64,000 nt of DNA from Pseudomonas aylmerensis (GCF_001702265.1 NZ_MAUE01000037.1:62001-126000), one strand, 5' to 3'; shown: positions 7,875 to 16,407, numbered from the stretch's first letter. Notes: generated from the sequence alone by a model not told the origin. Made by a program: numbers and translations.

Positions 7875-9191
7875 ATGAAGCACACCACTTGCCTGGCGCT
7901 CGCCGTGTCCATCGGCGCGGCGCAGCAGGCGGCTGCCGCCGGTTTTATCGATGACAGCAAAGCCAGCCTCGACTTGCGCAATTTCTACTACAACCAGGAC
8001 ACCCGTAATGCCAGGGGCGCCTCGGACAAGGAGTGGGGCCAGGCCTTCATGTTCAACTACCAGTCCGGTTTCACCGAGGGCGTGGTCGGCCTGGGCCTGG
8101 ATCTGCAACAATGGTATGGCTTGCGCCTGGATGCGTCGGGCCGCGCCGGCAAGGCCGGTGAAGACAACACTCCTGGCAGCGTTTTCCCCCTGGACGACGG
8201 CAAGGCCTCACATGACTTCAGCAAGACTGGCGTCACCGGCAAAATGCGCATCGCCCAGACTCAATTGAAAGTCGGCAGCCTGATGCCCAAGCTGCCGGTT
8301 TTGACCACCGAAGACGGGCGCCTGCTGCCCCAGACCTTTCGTGGCTATCAGCTGGATTCCAAGGACTTCAAGGATTTCAACCTGGTTGCCGGCAAGCTTG
8401 AGCAGGTTGTCGACCGCAATTCCAGCAACGGCCAGGGCATGTCGATTGCCGGTGCCAATGACCCGATTAAGGGGAAATCCAGCAACCAGTTCTATTACGG
8501 CGGGGTTGATTACAGCGTTACCAAGCAGCTGCAGCTGCAGTACTACTACGCCAACCTGGAGAATTTCTACCAGCAGCACTTCCTCGGCCTGGTGCACAAC
8601 TGGCAGTTGCCAGTGGGGCAGTTCAAGAGCGACCTGCGCTATTTCTACAGCACCGCTGATGGCAAGAATGGCAGCGCGGCGGGGCGCAGCGAAGGGTATG
8701 TCAGCTCGGGTTACTACGCGCCGGGCATCAACACGGGCAAGGTCGACAACCGCTTGTGGAGCGCACTGTTCACCTATGGTCTGAGCGGGCACGCGTTGAG
8801 CCTTGGCTACCAGAAAACCACGGGCGAAAGTGACTTCCCGCATATCAACCAAGGTCAGGGCCGCTCGCTCTACCTGATCACCAATTCGCAGTCACTCAAG
8901 TTCGTGAATGCCGGCGAGCAGGCGACGGTGGGCAGCTATGCCTATGACTTTGCCGGCCTGGGCATTCCTGGTCTGCGTTCAAGCGTGACCTATATCCACG
9001 GCAGCCATATCCGTACTGCAGGCCGCGATAACAGCGAATGGGAACGCGACCTGCGCCTGGATTATGTGATTCCCAACGGCACGTTGAAGGGCTTGGGGTT
9101 TACCTGGCGCAGTGCGGTGCTGCGCGGGAATGACACCGCAGACAAAGATGAAACGCGCCTGATTGTCAGCTACAGCATCCCGCTGATGTAA
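7875..9191 (+). CDS. OprD-family outer membrane porin
   Basis: 438 residues. Signal peptide MKHTTCLALAVSIGAAQQAAA, then the OprD start (GFIDDSKASLDLRNFYYNQD). OprD-type strands follow (GLGLDLQQWYGLRLD, LQLQYYYANLENFYQQ, FKSDLRYFYSTADGKNG), and the protein ends ETRLIVSYSIPLM. The family forms monomeric 18-strand channels for basic amino acids, aromatic acids or other small solutes. The ATG at 7875 was chosen for the signal peptide; SD GGAG lies 6 bases upstream. The 203 bases before it (7672-7874) hold no other gene that I can see. The substrate is unknown. Confidence 0.93.
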   Translation: MKHTTCLALAVSIGAAQQAAAAGFIDDSKASLDLRNFYYNQDTRNARGASDKEWGQAFMFNYQSGFTEGVVGLGLDLQQWYGLRLDASGRAGKAGEDNTPGSVFPLDDGKASHDFSKTGVTGKMRIAQTQLKVGSLMPKLPVLTTEDGRLLPQTFRGYQLDSKDFKDFNLVAGKLEQVVDRNSSNGQGMSIAGANDPIKGKSSNQFYYGGVDYSVTKQLQLQYYYANLENFYQQHFLGLVHNWQLPVGQFKSDLRYFYSTADGKNGSAAGRSEGYVSSGYYAPGINTGKVDNRLWSALFTYGLSGHALSLGYQKTTGESDFPHINQGQGRSLYLITNSQSLKFVNAGEQATVGSYAYDFAGLGIPGLRSSVTYIHGSHIRTAGRDNSEWERDLRLDYVIPNGTLKGLGFTWRSAVLRGNDTADKDETRLIVSYSIPLM

Positions 9192-9195
9192 AGCG

Positions 9196-9486
9196 TCAAC
9201 TGCCGGTATGCGCGGTTTTCTTTTTCGTCGCCTTGCTGCTGGGCTGTTTGTGCGGCGCAGGGCTCGGCGAGGCTTTTTCCTTCGGAGCAGTCTCGGTTTT
9301 TTTGTCGCTGTCTGATGGGCTGCTGGGGTAGGTGCCCGGAGGCAGGGCGGAGCCCGCGGCGCTGCTGTCGCTCAGCGTATTCGGTGACGGCGCGGTGTCA
9401 TCGCCGAAGGCGGCGAAGGCCGGACTGGCCAGCAGGGCCGACAGGCCGACAATAAGCAAAATCCTTTGGGACATTCTGGTCTTCAT
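9196..9486 (-). CDS. Small secreted Pro/Ser/Lys-rich hypothetical protein
   Basis: 96 residues. Signal peptide with core ILLIVGLSALLASPAFA, then a low-complexity, probably disordered region rich in Ser, Pro, Thr and Lys that ends in a basic tail. No domain is recognised. The gene is convergent with the porin, with 4 bases between stops, and stands at the head of a run of stress-type genes. Confidence 0.65.
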   Translation of the reverse strand: MKTRMSQRILLIVGLSALLASPAFAAFGDDTAPSPNTLSDSSAAGSALPPGTYPSSPSDSDKKTETAPKEKASPSPAPHKQPSSKATKKKTAHTGS

Positions 9487-9554
9487 GACGCGATCCCCTT
9501 GTTGCTCTGATCATGACTGAAGCCCGAAAAATCCGGGCTTCAGTACTGCTTCAA

Positions 9555-9728
9555 TCAAGACTTCTTGCCGCCGCCGGAGCTGTGCGCCCCGCCTTTTTTG
9601 CCGGCTTCAGAAGCCTTTTCGCGGTCATTGGCAAAGTTGCCGCCCGAACCTTGACCGCCGCTTTTTTTCTGCGTGTCGGGCTTGGCTTTGCCGCCTGCAC
9701 CCGTGGTGGTTTTTCCGCTGGTAGCCAT
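9555..9728 (-). CDS. KGG-type small stress protein (YciG-like)
   Basis: 57 residues, very hydrophilic and Gly/Lys-rich. GNFANDREKASEAGKKGG matches the KGG repeat of YciG-type stress-induced proteins. The ATG at 9728 has GAGGGA 7 bases upstream; the frame is open to 9758, but that start lacks an SD. These proteins are usually under general stress or stationary-phase control. It lies in a cluster with hemerythrin, ClpP-like and PfpI genes. Confidence 0.8.
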   Translation of the reverse strand: MATSGKTTTGAGGKAKPDTQKKSGGQGSGGNFANDREKASEAGKKGGAHSSGGGKKS

Positions 9729-9832
9729 TTTCAAATCCCTCATCAATGAGTGAATCAATGGTGTCGCTTAATTGGGAATACTCAACCGAAAGCAAAGTTT
9801 GAAAAAGTTCGCGGCCATGCGACGAATGGACG

Positions 9833-10309
9833 TCACGCCGCGAGCGGCTTGGCGCCCATGGATTTCTTGTGCGCCGCTTTCATCGCTTCCATTTCAGCGC
9901 CGAGTTCTTCCAGCACTGCCTTGCCCAGCAGCTTCCTGGCCTGGGGGAACATCTCGGTTTCCTCTTCTTCGATGTGGTGTTCCAGCAGTTCCTTGACCAC
10001 TTTGACGCGCCCGGAGAACTCGGTGGTGGATGGCTCGGTCTGCTTCAGGTCGGGCAGCACCAGGGCGTCGACCGTGCGATGCTCTTCCTTGGCTTCGTGG
10101 TACATGATGTCTTGCTCCTTGCCGCCGGCTTTGCGGAAGGCCGGGTAGAGGATCTCTTCCTCAAGCTTGGTGTGCAGGCTGATCTCCATCTCGAGTTTGG
10201 CCAGCAGTTCGGTGCGCTTCTTGACGCCGCGTTCGGTGGACTCGCTCAGTTGGGTCAGCAACGCCTTGACGCGTTCGTGGTCAGCCTTGAGAAGGTCGAT
10301 GGCATTCAT
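9833..10309 (-). CDS. Hemerythrin HHE-domain protein
   Basis: 158 residues, nearly all helical. The HHE pattern is clear: LLKADHERV (His11), EISLHTKLEEEILYP, YHEAKEEH, LEHHIEEEETEMFP. These His and Glu residues form the di-iron site of cytoplasmic hemerythrin-like proteins linked to oxygen, NO or oxidative stress responses. The start at 10309 gives a natural HHE N-terminus. The 10310-10498 gap upstream holds no other gene. Confidence 0.9.
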   Translation of the reverse strand: MNAIDLLKADHERVKALLTQLSESTERGVKKRTELLAKLEMEISLHTKLEEEILYPAFRKAGGKEQDIMYHEAKEEHRTVDALVLPDLKQTEPSTTEFSGRVKVVKELLEHHIEEEETEMFPQARKLLGKAVLEELGAEMEAMKAAHKKSMGAKPLAA

Positions 10310-10498
10310 GGTGGAACCTCACGGATAGCAAGCGGGCGCGTCGAAGTGCGCGCCTCGTCCGGTAGGTAGTGCATCAGTTATACCAACTTGAACTTATTTA
10401 TAAATCATTTATGAATCAGTCGCTTATGTCATGAGTGTAGGTGTGGCGGTCGTGCAGCTTGCATGGTCGGGCAAGGTTTGGGTTGCATTACGCTGTCC

Positions 10499-11056
10499 CT
10501 AGCCGCCGCTGACTTTCCAATGCTTGATGTCTTCGGCGAACACCACCTGCTTGACCTCATGGGCAATTCCGTAGGCGAGCGATTCGTGCGCGGCAATGAC
10601 CTTTTCCTCGGCTGACAGGCACTTGAAAATATCCAGCTGGGTGTCGGCTTGGGACGTCTCCAGTTCATAGATTTTCACGTAACGGGCGAGGTCGTTATCC
10701 AGGCTCGACAGGTACTCGCGCAGCCGTTGGTGGTCCACCGAACTCTGGCTGAAGTACCAGTTCATCGGATGGATCAGAAAGCGCGAATGCGGTGTGGTGA
10801 TACGCCGGTTCGCTGCCAGGAACATGATGATGCCCATGGATTCGATATTGCCCGCGTTGATCGCGCAGAGCGGCACCGGCAGCGCCTTGAGGAAGGTGTA
10901 GAGGGTAAACCCGAAGTTGGTGCTGCCGCCGGTGGTCGACAGGTTCAGCAGCAGCGAACTGGCGCCTTCGTCGATCGCATCCAGGCAGCAGTCGCGAAAA
11001 CGCTCGGTGGTGCCTTGGTCGATCTGGCAGTGAAAGTGGATAACATGCTCGGTCAT
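10499..11056 (-). CDS. ClpP-like serine protease homologue (stand-alone)
   Basis: 185 residues with the ClpP/crotonase fold. STTGGSTNFGFTLY (40-53) matches the oxyanion region. GNIESMGIIMFLAA carries the nucleophile Ser73, and SRFLIHPM carries His96, equivalent to the Ser and His of ClpP. Overall it is far from the housekeeping ClpP and has no ClpX neighbour, so it may act with another unfoldase or as a small peptidase. It sits in the stress cluster, divergent from the PLDc_N membrane protein. The catalytic Asp was not assigned. Confidence 0.8.
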   Translation of the reverse strand: MTEHVIHFHCQIDQGTTERFRDCCLDAIDEGASSLLLNLSTTGGSTNFGFTLYTFLKALPVPLCAINAGNIESMGIIMFLAANRRITTPHSRFLIHPMNWYFSQSSVDHQRLREYLSSLDNDLARYVKIYELETSQADTQLDIFKCLSAEEKVIAAHESLAYGIAHEVKQVVFAEDIKHWKVSGG

Positions 11057-11195
11057 CCTGAACCTCCGGAATTCAGTGCAAGAGGGGTGACTGAGGTTGA
11101 GTCTAGAAGGTTGCCCGCGATGTGCCCGGGTGCAAATCGGATGGAACCCTCGGGCCAGATGCTTGACCTAATGCATAGACCTCAGGAGGTGAACC

Positions 11196-11402
11196 ATGCA
11201 AATAGAATATATCTGGATCGCGTTGGCGGTGATTTTGCTGCTGTTGGAATTGTGGGCGATCAACGTCGTATTGCGCAGCACCGGTGGCTGGGAGACCAAG
11301 GGGCTGTGGGTGGTAGTGCTGATTTTCGTGCCGCTGTTGGGGCTGATAGCCTGGGCGATGTTTGGTCCCAAGCGAGAGATGGCGCAGCAGCGCAGAAGTT
11401 AA
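11196..11402 (+). CDS. Small PLDc_N-type membrane protein
   Basis: 68 residues with two membrane helices (about 5-25 and 37-57) and a short basic tail. The pattern fits the PLDc_N domain found at the N-terminus of cardiolipin synthases and also as free small proteins: a charged loop, then LWVVVLIFVPLLGLIAWAMFG. A very strong SD (AGGAGGTGA) precedes the ATG. No phospholipase domain is attached. The function is unknown; the context suggests an envelope stress role. Confidence 0.75.
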   Translation: MQIEYIWIALAVILLLLELWAINVVLRSTGGWETKGLWVVVLIFVPLLGLIAWAMFGPKREMAQQRRS

Positions 11403-11413
11403 GGTTCACAGGT

Positions 11414-11446
11414 AAAAAAAACAGGCGCCGAGAGGCGCCTGTTTGC
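11414..11446. terminator. Bidirectional rho-independent terminator
   Basis: A perfect 9-base stem, ACAGGCGCC (11421-11429) with GGCGCCTGT (11434-11442), and loop GAGA. An A-run lies before it and TTGCGTTT after it, so it can serve the PLDc_N gene on plus and the PfpI gene on minus. Confidence 0.88.
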
Positions 11447-11463
11447 GTTTCAGCCCATCGCTA

Positions 11464-12024
11464 TCAACCCGCCAGGGCCTTGGCGATGGCTTGGTTGAAT
11501 GCCGGCAAGTCATCCGGTGTACGCGAGGTAATCAAGGTCCAGCCATTGGCCTTGCACTCCTTGACCTCGGCATCCACCCAACCGGCGGCACCGGCGTTTT
11601 CCAGGTCGATGCGCACGCTTTTGTAGGAGGTCAGCGTCTTGCCTTTGATCACGCCGGCGTCGATCAGCGCCCATGGGCCGTGACAGATCGCGGCCACGGT
11701 CTTGCCGGCCTTGACGAAGTCGTTGATCACCCGCAGCGCCGCTGCATCCTGGCGCAGGGTGTCGGCGTTGACAGTGCCGCCAGGGATGACCAGTGCATCG
11801 AATTCGCTGCTGATCACGTCCGACAGCTGCACGTCGGATTCCACCGTCTTGTCTTTCTCGGTATCGCCGACAAACGTCTGGGTGGTGCCGCCCTTGCTGG
11901 ATGCGTGGGTTACGGTGGCGCCGAACCCGCGCAGCGCTTCCAGCGGCTTGACCAGCTCGTCGCGCTCGATGCCGGTGTTGGAGGTGATGATCAGGATGTG
12001 CTTGCCGTTGAGTTGCGCGCTCAT
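11464..12024 (-). CDS. DJ-1/PfpI-family protein
   Basis: 186 residues. The nucleophile elbow AICHGPW gives Cys114-His115, with an upstream acidic residue in GIERDEL (19-25) as in the PfpI/YhbO group. Members act as glyoxalase III-type or deglycase-like stress proteins; a cysteine peptidase activity has been claimed for some. It is intracellular. The upstream DUF4142 gene (30-base gap, same strand) is probably co-expressed, and both fit the stress theme of the region. Confidence 0.9.
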   Translation of the reverse strand: MSAQLNGKHILIITSNTGIERDELVKPLEALRGFGATVTHASSKGGTTQTFVGDTEKDKTVESDVQLSDVISSEFDALVIPGGTVNADTLRQDAAALRVINDFVKAGKTVAAICHGPWALIDAGVIKGKTLTSYKSVRIDLENAGAAGWVDAEVKECKANGWTLITSRTPDDLPAFNQAIAKALAG

Positions 12025-12054
12025 GGTCGAGTGTCTCCTTGGGTCAGGGGTAGA

Positions 12055-12558
12055 TTAATGGTCGTGTTTGGCTTGCAGTTCCTTGGCCATTTTCAAATGG
12101 GCTTCAAGGGTCGGCAGGGTCTTGGTGGCGAAGGCTTTCAGCTCGGCGTTGTCCGAGGAAGCGGCTTCTTTCTGGAACAGTTCGACAGTTTTTTCATGGG
12201 CCGCCACCTGGTTGTTGGCGTAGGCCTTGTCGAACGATTCATCGCGCAGCTCGAGGATGGCTTTCTTGGCCTTGTCGGTCAGCGCGGCATCGTCCGGCAC
12301 TTCGATATCGAGTTTTTTCGCCAGGGCTGCCAGTTCCTGGTTGGCCTTGGTGTGGTCGGTGACCATGTGCTGGGCAAAAGTTTTCACATCGGCCGAGCTG
12401 CTTTTTTCGAGGGCGAGTTTGCCGGCCTCGACTTCAGTGATGCCGCCTTGTGCCGCGTCTTCTACGAAGCTGTTGGACGTCGCGGCCATGGCCGTGGAAA
12501 TCGAGCCGGCAACCAGCACGAAAGTCAGGCCCATTTGTTTGATCAGTTGCGTGGTCAT
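12055..12558 (-). CDS. DUF4142-domain periplasmic/outer membrane protein
   Basis: 167 residues. Signal peptide to about residue 25 (core LTFVLVAGSISTAMA), then an all-helical DUF4142 body with paired Asp/His segments (FAQHMVTDHTKANQEL, AHEKTVELF) like a ferritin-type bundle. The family is frequent in stress-inducible clusters, but its biochemical role is not established. It is the first gene of a pair with the PfpI gene. Confidence 0.85.
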   Translation of the reverse strand: MTTQLIKQMGLTFVLVAGSISTAMAATSNSFVEDAAQGGITEVEAGKLALEKSSSADVKTFAQHMVTDHTKANQELAALAKKLDIEVPDDAALTDKAKKAILELRDESFDKAYANNQVAAHEKTVELFQKEAASSDNAELKAFATKTLPTLEAHLKMAKELQAKHDH

Positions 12559-12756
12559 GGTGGATCTCCTTGAACATGGCGGGATGCCGTTACCTGAGTG
12601 TTGAGCCGGCCCGACTGCAAAAGGTTTAAATTAATTCGCGCTTTTCTCACCAGCGGGCATGGCTGGCAAATTCCTTGAACTATCGAAATCCGTTGGCCTC
12701 TGCTGCACAGGTGCGTGCGATTTTCTTGCACGCCTTCAACTGCCAGGAGAGACACC

Positions 12757-12981
12757 GTGACCGATCACAAGACCGCCGACAAAACCCCTGAACCCATCAG
12801 CTCCGAACAGGCGCAGAAAGGTGCCGGCACCGCCGCCAAGGGCGAGACCCTGGAGCGCCCGAACCCCAAGACCGAAACCGTCGACAAGGTGCTCACGCCG
12901 ACCTCGATCAAGGACACCGAGCGTCAGACCGATGCGATCAACGAGCAGGCCGCCAAGGCCGAGCGCAAGCTGGGCCGCTGA
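12757..12981 (+). CDS. Small hydrophilic hypothetical protein
   Basis: 74 residues from a GTG start with CAGGAGA 7 bases upstream. Rich in Lys, Thr and Glu and probably disordered. No domain is recognised. Its stop lies 2 bases before the ATG of the HhH protein at 12984, so the two are likely co-translated. The 198-base gap before it (12559-12756) separates it from the divergent DUF4142 gene. Confidence 0.65.
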   Translation: MTDHKTADKTPEPISSEQAQKGAGTAAKGETLERPNPKTETVDKVLTPTSIKDTERQTDAINEQAAKAERKLGR

Positions 12982-12983
12982 AC

Positions 12984-13415
12984 ATGGCCAAGGCAATTTC
13001 CGCGTCGGAACTGGGGATTGATCTCAAGCCTGCGGATGACGCCAGCCTGTTCAAATGGTTTATCGCCAGTTTCCTGATGGGTAAGCGCATCCAGGCTCCC
13101 ATCGCGGCACAGGCCTACAAGGTGATCGTCGAAGAGCAGGGCCGCGACACACCGCGCAAGTTGCAGCACTGCACATCGCGTGAGCTGGTCTCGATGCTCG
13201 GGCGTGCGCATTACGTGCGTTACGACGAGAGCACCGCGCAGCGCCTGCTCGACCTCAGTGCCAAGCTCAACGCCGAATACGCTGGCAAGATCACCCACAT
13301 GCGCAGTGCCAGCAAAGACCGCCAGGCGTTCGAAAAACGCCTGGGGGAATTTGACGGCGTGGGGCCCAAGACCATTGAGATTTTCATGCGCGATGCAGCC
13401 GCGGTGCTGTTTTGA
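12984..13415 (+). CDS. Small helix-hairpin-helix protein (endonuclease III-like C-terminal half)
   Basis: 143 residues. The C-terminal FDGVGPKTIEIFMRD is a helix-hairpin-helix with the G-V-G-x-K-T core seen in HhH-GPD DNA glycosylases. The preceding helices (FLMGKRIQAPIAAQAYKVIV) also look like that fold. The protein ends right after the HhH, at the position where glycosylases carry the catalytic Asp and often an Fe-S cluster. It may bind DNA without glycosylase activity. It pairs with the small gene at 12757. Confidence 0.6.
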   Translation: MAKAISASELGIDLKPADDASLFKWFIASFLMGKRIQAPIAAQAYKVIVEEQGRDTPRKLQHCTSRELVSMLGRAHYVRYDESTAQRLLDLSAKLNAEYAGKITHMRSASKDRQAFEKRLGEFDGVGPKTIEIFMRDAAAVLF

Positions 13416-13501
13416 CCCTGATTTTTAATTGCAGCATGGGGCTGCTGTAACAGATGTGCTGCGGCCTTTTTGTGGTGACTTTTTTGTGGCAAGCCGGCTT
13501 T

Positions 13502-14181
13502 TTGTGGTGAGCGGGCTTGCCCCGCGTTGGGGCGCGAAGCGGCCCTGATCCAGCCAGCGCATTTCTTTCAGGTAAAACGCAGTTGCAGGTTTTGGGACTG
13601 CTGCGCAGCCCAACGCGGGTGTAGCCCGCTCACCACAAGGGGGGCTCGATTGTTACCTCCTCAGCACTTCGCCGCCTATGAGCTTTCGCGGCGAGCGACC
13701 TGTGTTGGCAAGCAGTTTGATTGTGGCAAGCCCGCTCTAGTGGCAAGCAAATTAGTTGTGGAAGGCCCGCTTTTTGTGGCGAGCGGGCTTGCCCCGCGTT
13801 GGGGCGCGAAGCGGCCCTGACCCAGCCAGCGCAATTCTTTCAGGTACAACGCGGTGACAGGTTTTGGGGCTGCTGCGCAGCCCAACGCGGGGCAAGCCCG
13901 CTCACCACAAGGGGCCTCGATTGTTACCTCCTCAGCACTTCGCGGCCTATGAGTTTTCGCGGCGAGCGACCTGTGTTGGCAAGCAGTTTGATTGTGGCAA
14001 GCCCGCTCTAGTGGCAAGCAAATTAGTTGTGGAAAGCTAGCTTTTTGTGGCGAGCGGGCTTGCCCCGCGTTGGGGCGCGAAGCGGCCCTGACCCAGCCAG
14101 CGCAATTCTTTCAGGTAAAACGCGGTGACAGGTTTTGGGGCTGCTGCGCAGCCCAACGCGGGGCAAGCCCGCTCACCACAA
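13502..14181. repeat. Tandem array of three REP family A elements
   Basis: Three elements at 13502-13638, 13774-13910 and 14045-14181, each with two inverted REP arms. They are joined by near-identical linkers carrying TTACCTCCTCAGCACTTCG and a run of degenerate TTGTGGCAAG edges. The repeat period is about 271 bases (13645, 13916 and 14188 are equivalent points). The first element has GGGTGTAG instead of GGGCAAG in its right arm. Degenerate edge copies also precede the array (13470-13501). The array fills the 13416-14284 gap, and I see no gene there. Confidence 0.88.
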
Positions 14182-14284
14182 GGGGGGCTCGATTATCTCT
14201 TCAGCACTTCGCCGCCTATGAGCTTTCGCGGCGAGCGATCTTTGTTGGCAAACCCGCTCACCCCCAAAAGCTGTTCGCCACAGC

Positions 14285-15070
14285 TCACTCGACCTCCACC
14301 TGCAGCACTTCCAGGCCTAACCGTTGGTACGCTTCGACGCTCGGCACGTGCCACTCGGTAATCAATGTGTGGATACGCTCACACGGCCCCACCACAAACG
14401 GCTCCACCGCACCGAGCTTGTCGGCCATGGTCACTGCCACCACGTGCGAGGCGCTGTCGAGGAGGGCTTGTTTGACCGCCACTTCATCAAAATGCAGCGA
14501 GCTGATACCCACCTGCGGATGCAGTGCGCATACGCCGGTGAACAGCAGGTCGGCCTTGACGCTCTGGATCAGGCGCACGGCGTCCTGGCCCGTGGTGGAC
14601 AAGGTCGCCGGGTTGAGTTGGCCACCGGCCAGGATCACCTTCACTTCGGGATGATCGGCCAGCGCGATGGCGATCATCGGCGACGGCGTGACTACGGTCA
14701 GGCGGATCGAGCGCGGCAACGACTGGGCAATCTGCAGTGTGGTGGAGCCGGAATCGAACAACACGATCTGGCCGTCTTCCACCAGGTTGGCGGCCCGGTG
14801 GGCAAGGTGACGCTTGGCGTCGTTGGTCTCGCCGACCCGGGTGAAGAAGTCCTTGCCGGTGTCCTTGGGCCGGGGCAGGGCGCCGCCATGCACGCGTTGC
14901 AGAAGGCCAGCAGCCGCGAGTTCGCCGAGGTCGCGGCGGATGGTGTCCTGGGACACGGCGAAATGCTCCACCAGGTCGGCGGCGGTGACTTTGCCATCGC
15001 GCTCGAGCAGCAACAGGATCTTTTGTTTGCGCAACGAAGGCAGGTCAATGGCTTGATGAGTGGTATGCAT
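14285..15070 (-). CDS. DeoR-family transcriptional regulator
   Basis: 261 residues. The N-terminal DeoR helix-turn-helix (about 12-60: ILLLLERDGKVTAADLVEHF, VSQDTIRRDLGEL) is followed by RVHGGA and the phosphosugar-binding DeoR C-domain (LFDSGSTTLQIA, ILAGGQLNP, LLFTGVCALH). Such repressors sense phosphorylated sugars or related metabolites. It is divergent from the FMN-dependent hydroxyacid dehydrogenase at 15192, its likely target. The ATG at 15070 gives the standard family N-terminus. Confidence 0.92.
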   Translation of the reverse strand: MHTTHQAIDLPSLRKQKILLLLERDGKVTAADLVEHFAVSQDTIRRDLGELAAAGLLQRVHGGALPRPKDTGKDFFTRVGETNDAKRHLAHRAANLVEDGQIVLFDSGSTTLQIAQSLPRSIRLTVVTPSPMIAIALADHPEVKVILAGGQLNPATLSTTGQDAVRLIQSVKADLLFTGVCALHPQVGISSLHFDEVAVKQALLDSASHVVAVTMADKLGAVEPFVVGPCERIHTLITEWHVPSVEAYQRLGLEVLQVEVE

Positions 15071-15112
15071 GTTTTTGCGCTTTTTTGCGGGTTTGTGCGA
15101 GATTAGTCTCCT

Positions 15113-15152
15113 GCCCATCTAAACGCAATGGCTGGTTGCGCAGCCGATGGGC
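15113..15152. promoter_or_regulatory. Nested dyad in the DeoR/dehydrogenase intergenic region (candidate operator)
   Basis: The outer arms GCCCATC (15113-15119) and GATGGGC (15146-15152) enclose an inner GGCTG...CAGCC pair (15130-15145). It lies centrally between the divergent starts, where a DeoR operator would be expected. Binding is inferred only. Confidence 0.4.
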
Positions 15153-15191
15153 GGTTACTCTCTGTGTTCAGTTCAGGGAGAGGTGACCTAG

Positions 15192-16352
15192 ATGTCGTTG
15201 ATTACAACCATCGAAGATTTACGCAAGCTGGCGCAAAAACGTGTCCCACGGATGTTCTACGATTACGCCGATTCCGGCTCCTGGACTGAGAGCACCTACC
15301 GGGCGAATGAAAGCGATTTCGCGCGGATCAAATTCCGCCAGCGGGTCGCGCGCAATATCGATGAGCGCTCGATCCGCGCCCGCATGATCGGCCAGGACAT
15401 GGCCATGCCGGTCGCCCTCGCACCCACCGGCCTGGCCGGTATGCAGCATGCCGATGGCGAGATTCTCACCGCTCGCGCCGCCGCCGCGTTTGGCCTGCGC
15501 TACACCTTGTCGACCATGAGCATCTGCTCGCTGGAAGATATCGCCGAACACGTCGGCCAGCCATTCTGGTTCCAACTGTATGTGATGCGTGATCGCGCGT
15601 TTGTCGAGCAATTGATCGAGCGCGCCAAGGCCGCTGGCGTGGATGCGCTGGTGCTGACCCTCGACCTGCAGATCCTCGGCCAGCGCCACAAGGATCTGAT
15701 CAACGGACTGTCGGCGCCGCCCAAGCTGACCCTGCCGAATATCCTCAACATGGCGACCAAACCGCGCTGGGTAATGGGCATGCTCGGCACCCAGCGGCGC
15801 GGCTTCGGCAATATTGTCGGGCATGTGAAGGGCGTGGCGGACATGAGTTCGTTGTCGTCGTGGACCGCCCAGCAATTCGACCCGCGCCTGAGCTGGGACG
15901 ATGTGGAGTGGATCAAGAAGTGCTGGGGCGGCAAGCTGATCATCAAGGGCATTCTCGATGTGGAGGATGCGCGCCTGGCGGCGAATTCCGGTGCCGATGC
16001 ACTGGTGGTGAGCAATCACGGTGGCCGTCAGCTGGACGGTGCGCCGTCGAGCATCAGCCAGTTACCGGCGATTGTCGACGCGGTAGGCGAGCGCATCGAA
16101 GTGTGGCTCGACGGCGGCATTCGCTCCGGCCAGGACGTGCTCAAGGCGATGGCATTGGGCGCCAAGGGCACCATGATCGGTCGCCCGCACCTGTATGGCC
16201 TGGGCGCGATGGGCGAGGCGGGCGTGACCAAGGCACTCCAGATCATTGCGCGTGAGCTGGACGTGTCGATGGCGTTGTGCGGCTATAACGATATACGCGA
16301 TGTGAATCGCGAGATTTTGTTGCCCGGTACATTTCCCGAAAACGTTTACTGA
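15192..16352 (+). CDS. FMN-dependent alpha-hydroxyacid dehydrogenase (L-lactate dehydrogenase type)
   Basis: 386 residues, the full length of the family. Landmarks are FYDYADSGS (22-30, with the substrate-binding Tyr), LAPTGLAGM, FWFQLYV, and the active-site motif SNHGGRQLDG with catalytic His276 and Arg279. It oxidises an L-2-hydroxyacid and passes electrons from FMN to the respiratory chain or a cytochrome. L-lactate is the default guess, but other 2-hydroxyacids are possible since the usual lactate permease is not adjacent. The SD is GGGAGAGGTGA. Likely controlled by the divergent DeoR protein. Confidence 0.88.
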   Translation: MSLITTIEDLRKLAQKRVPRMFYDYADSGSWTESTYRANESDFARIKFRQRVARNIDERSIRARMIGQDMAMPVALAPTGLAGMQHADGEILTARAAAAFGLRYTLSTMSICSLEDIAEHVGQPFWFQLYVMRDRAFVEQLIERAKAAGVDALVLTLDLQILGQRHKDLINGLSAPPKLTLPNILNMATKPRWVMGMLGTQRRGFGNIVGHVKGVADMSSLSSWTAQQFDPRLSWDDVEWIKKCWGGKLIIKGILDVEDARLAANSGADALVVSNHGGRQLDGAPSSISQLPAIVDAVGERIEVWLDGGIRSGQDVLKAMALGAKGTMIGRPHLYGLGAMGEAGVTKALQIIARELDVSMALCGYNDIRDVNREILLPGTFPENVY

Positions 16353-16407
16353 GCAAAAAAATCGTAAAAAAATAAAAAGAGTTGTCCACGAAAACCGTGG
16401 GTATCTC

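Noticed and set aside
13502..14181. Regularly spaced repeats that could suggest a CRISPR array
   Set aside because: Units are about 271 bases with long palindromes and conserved linkers, with no short direct repeats, unique spacers or cas genes.
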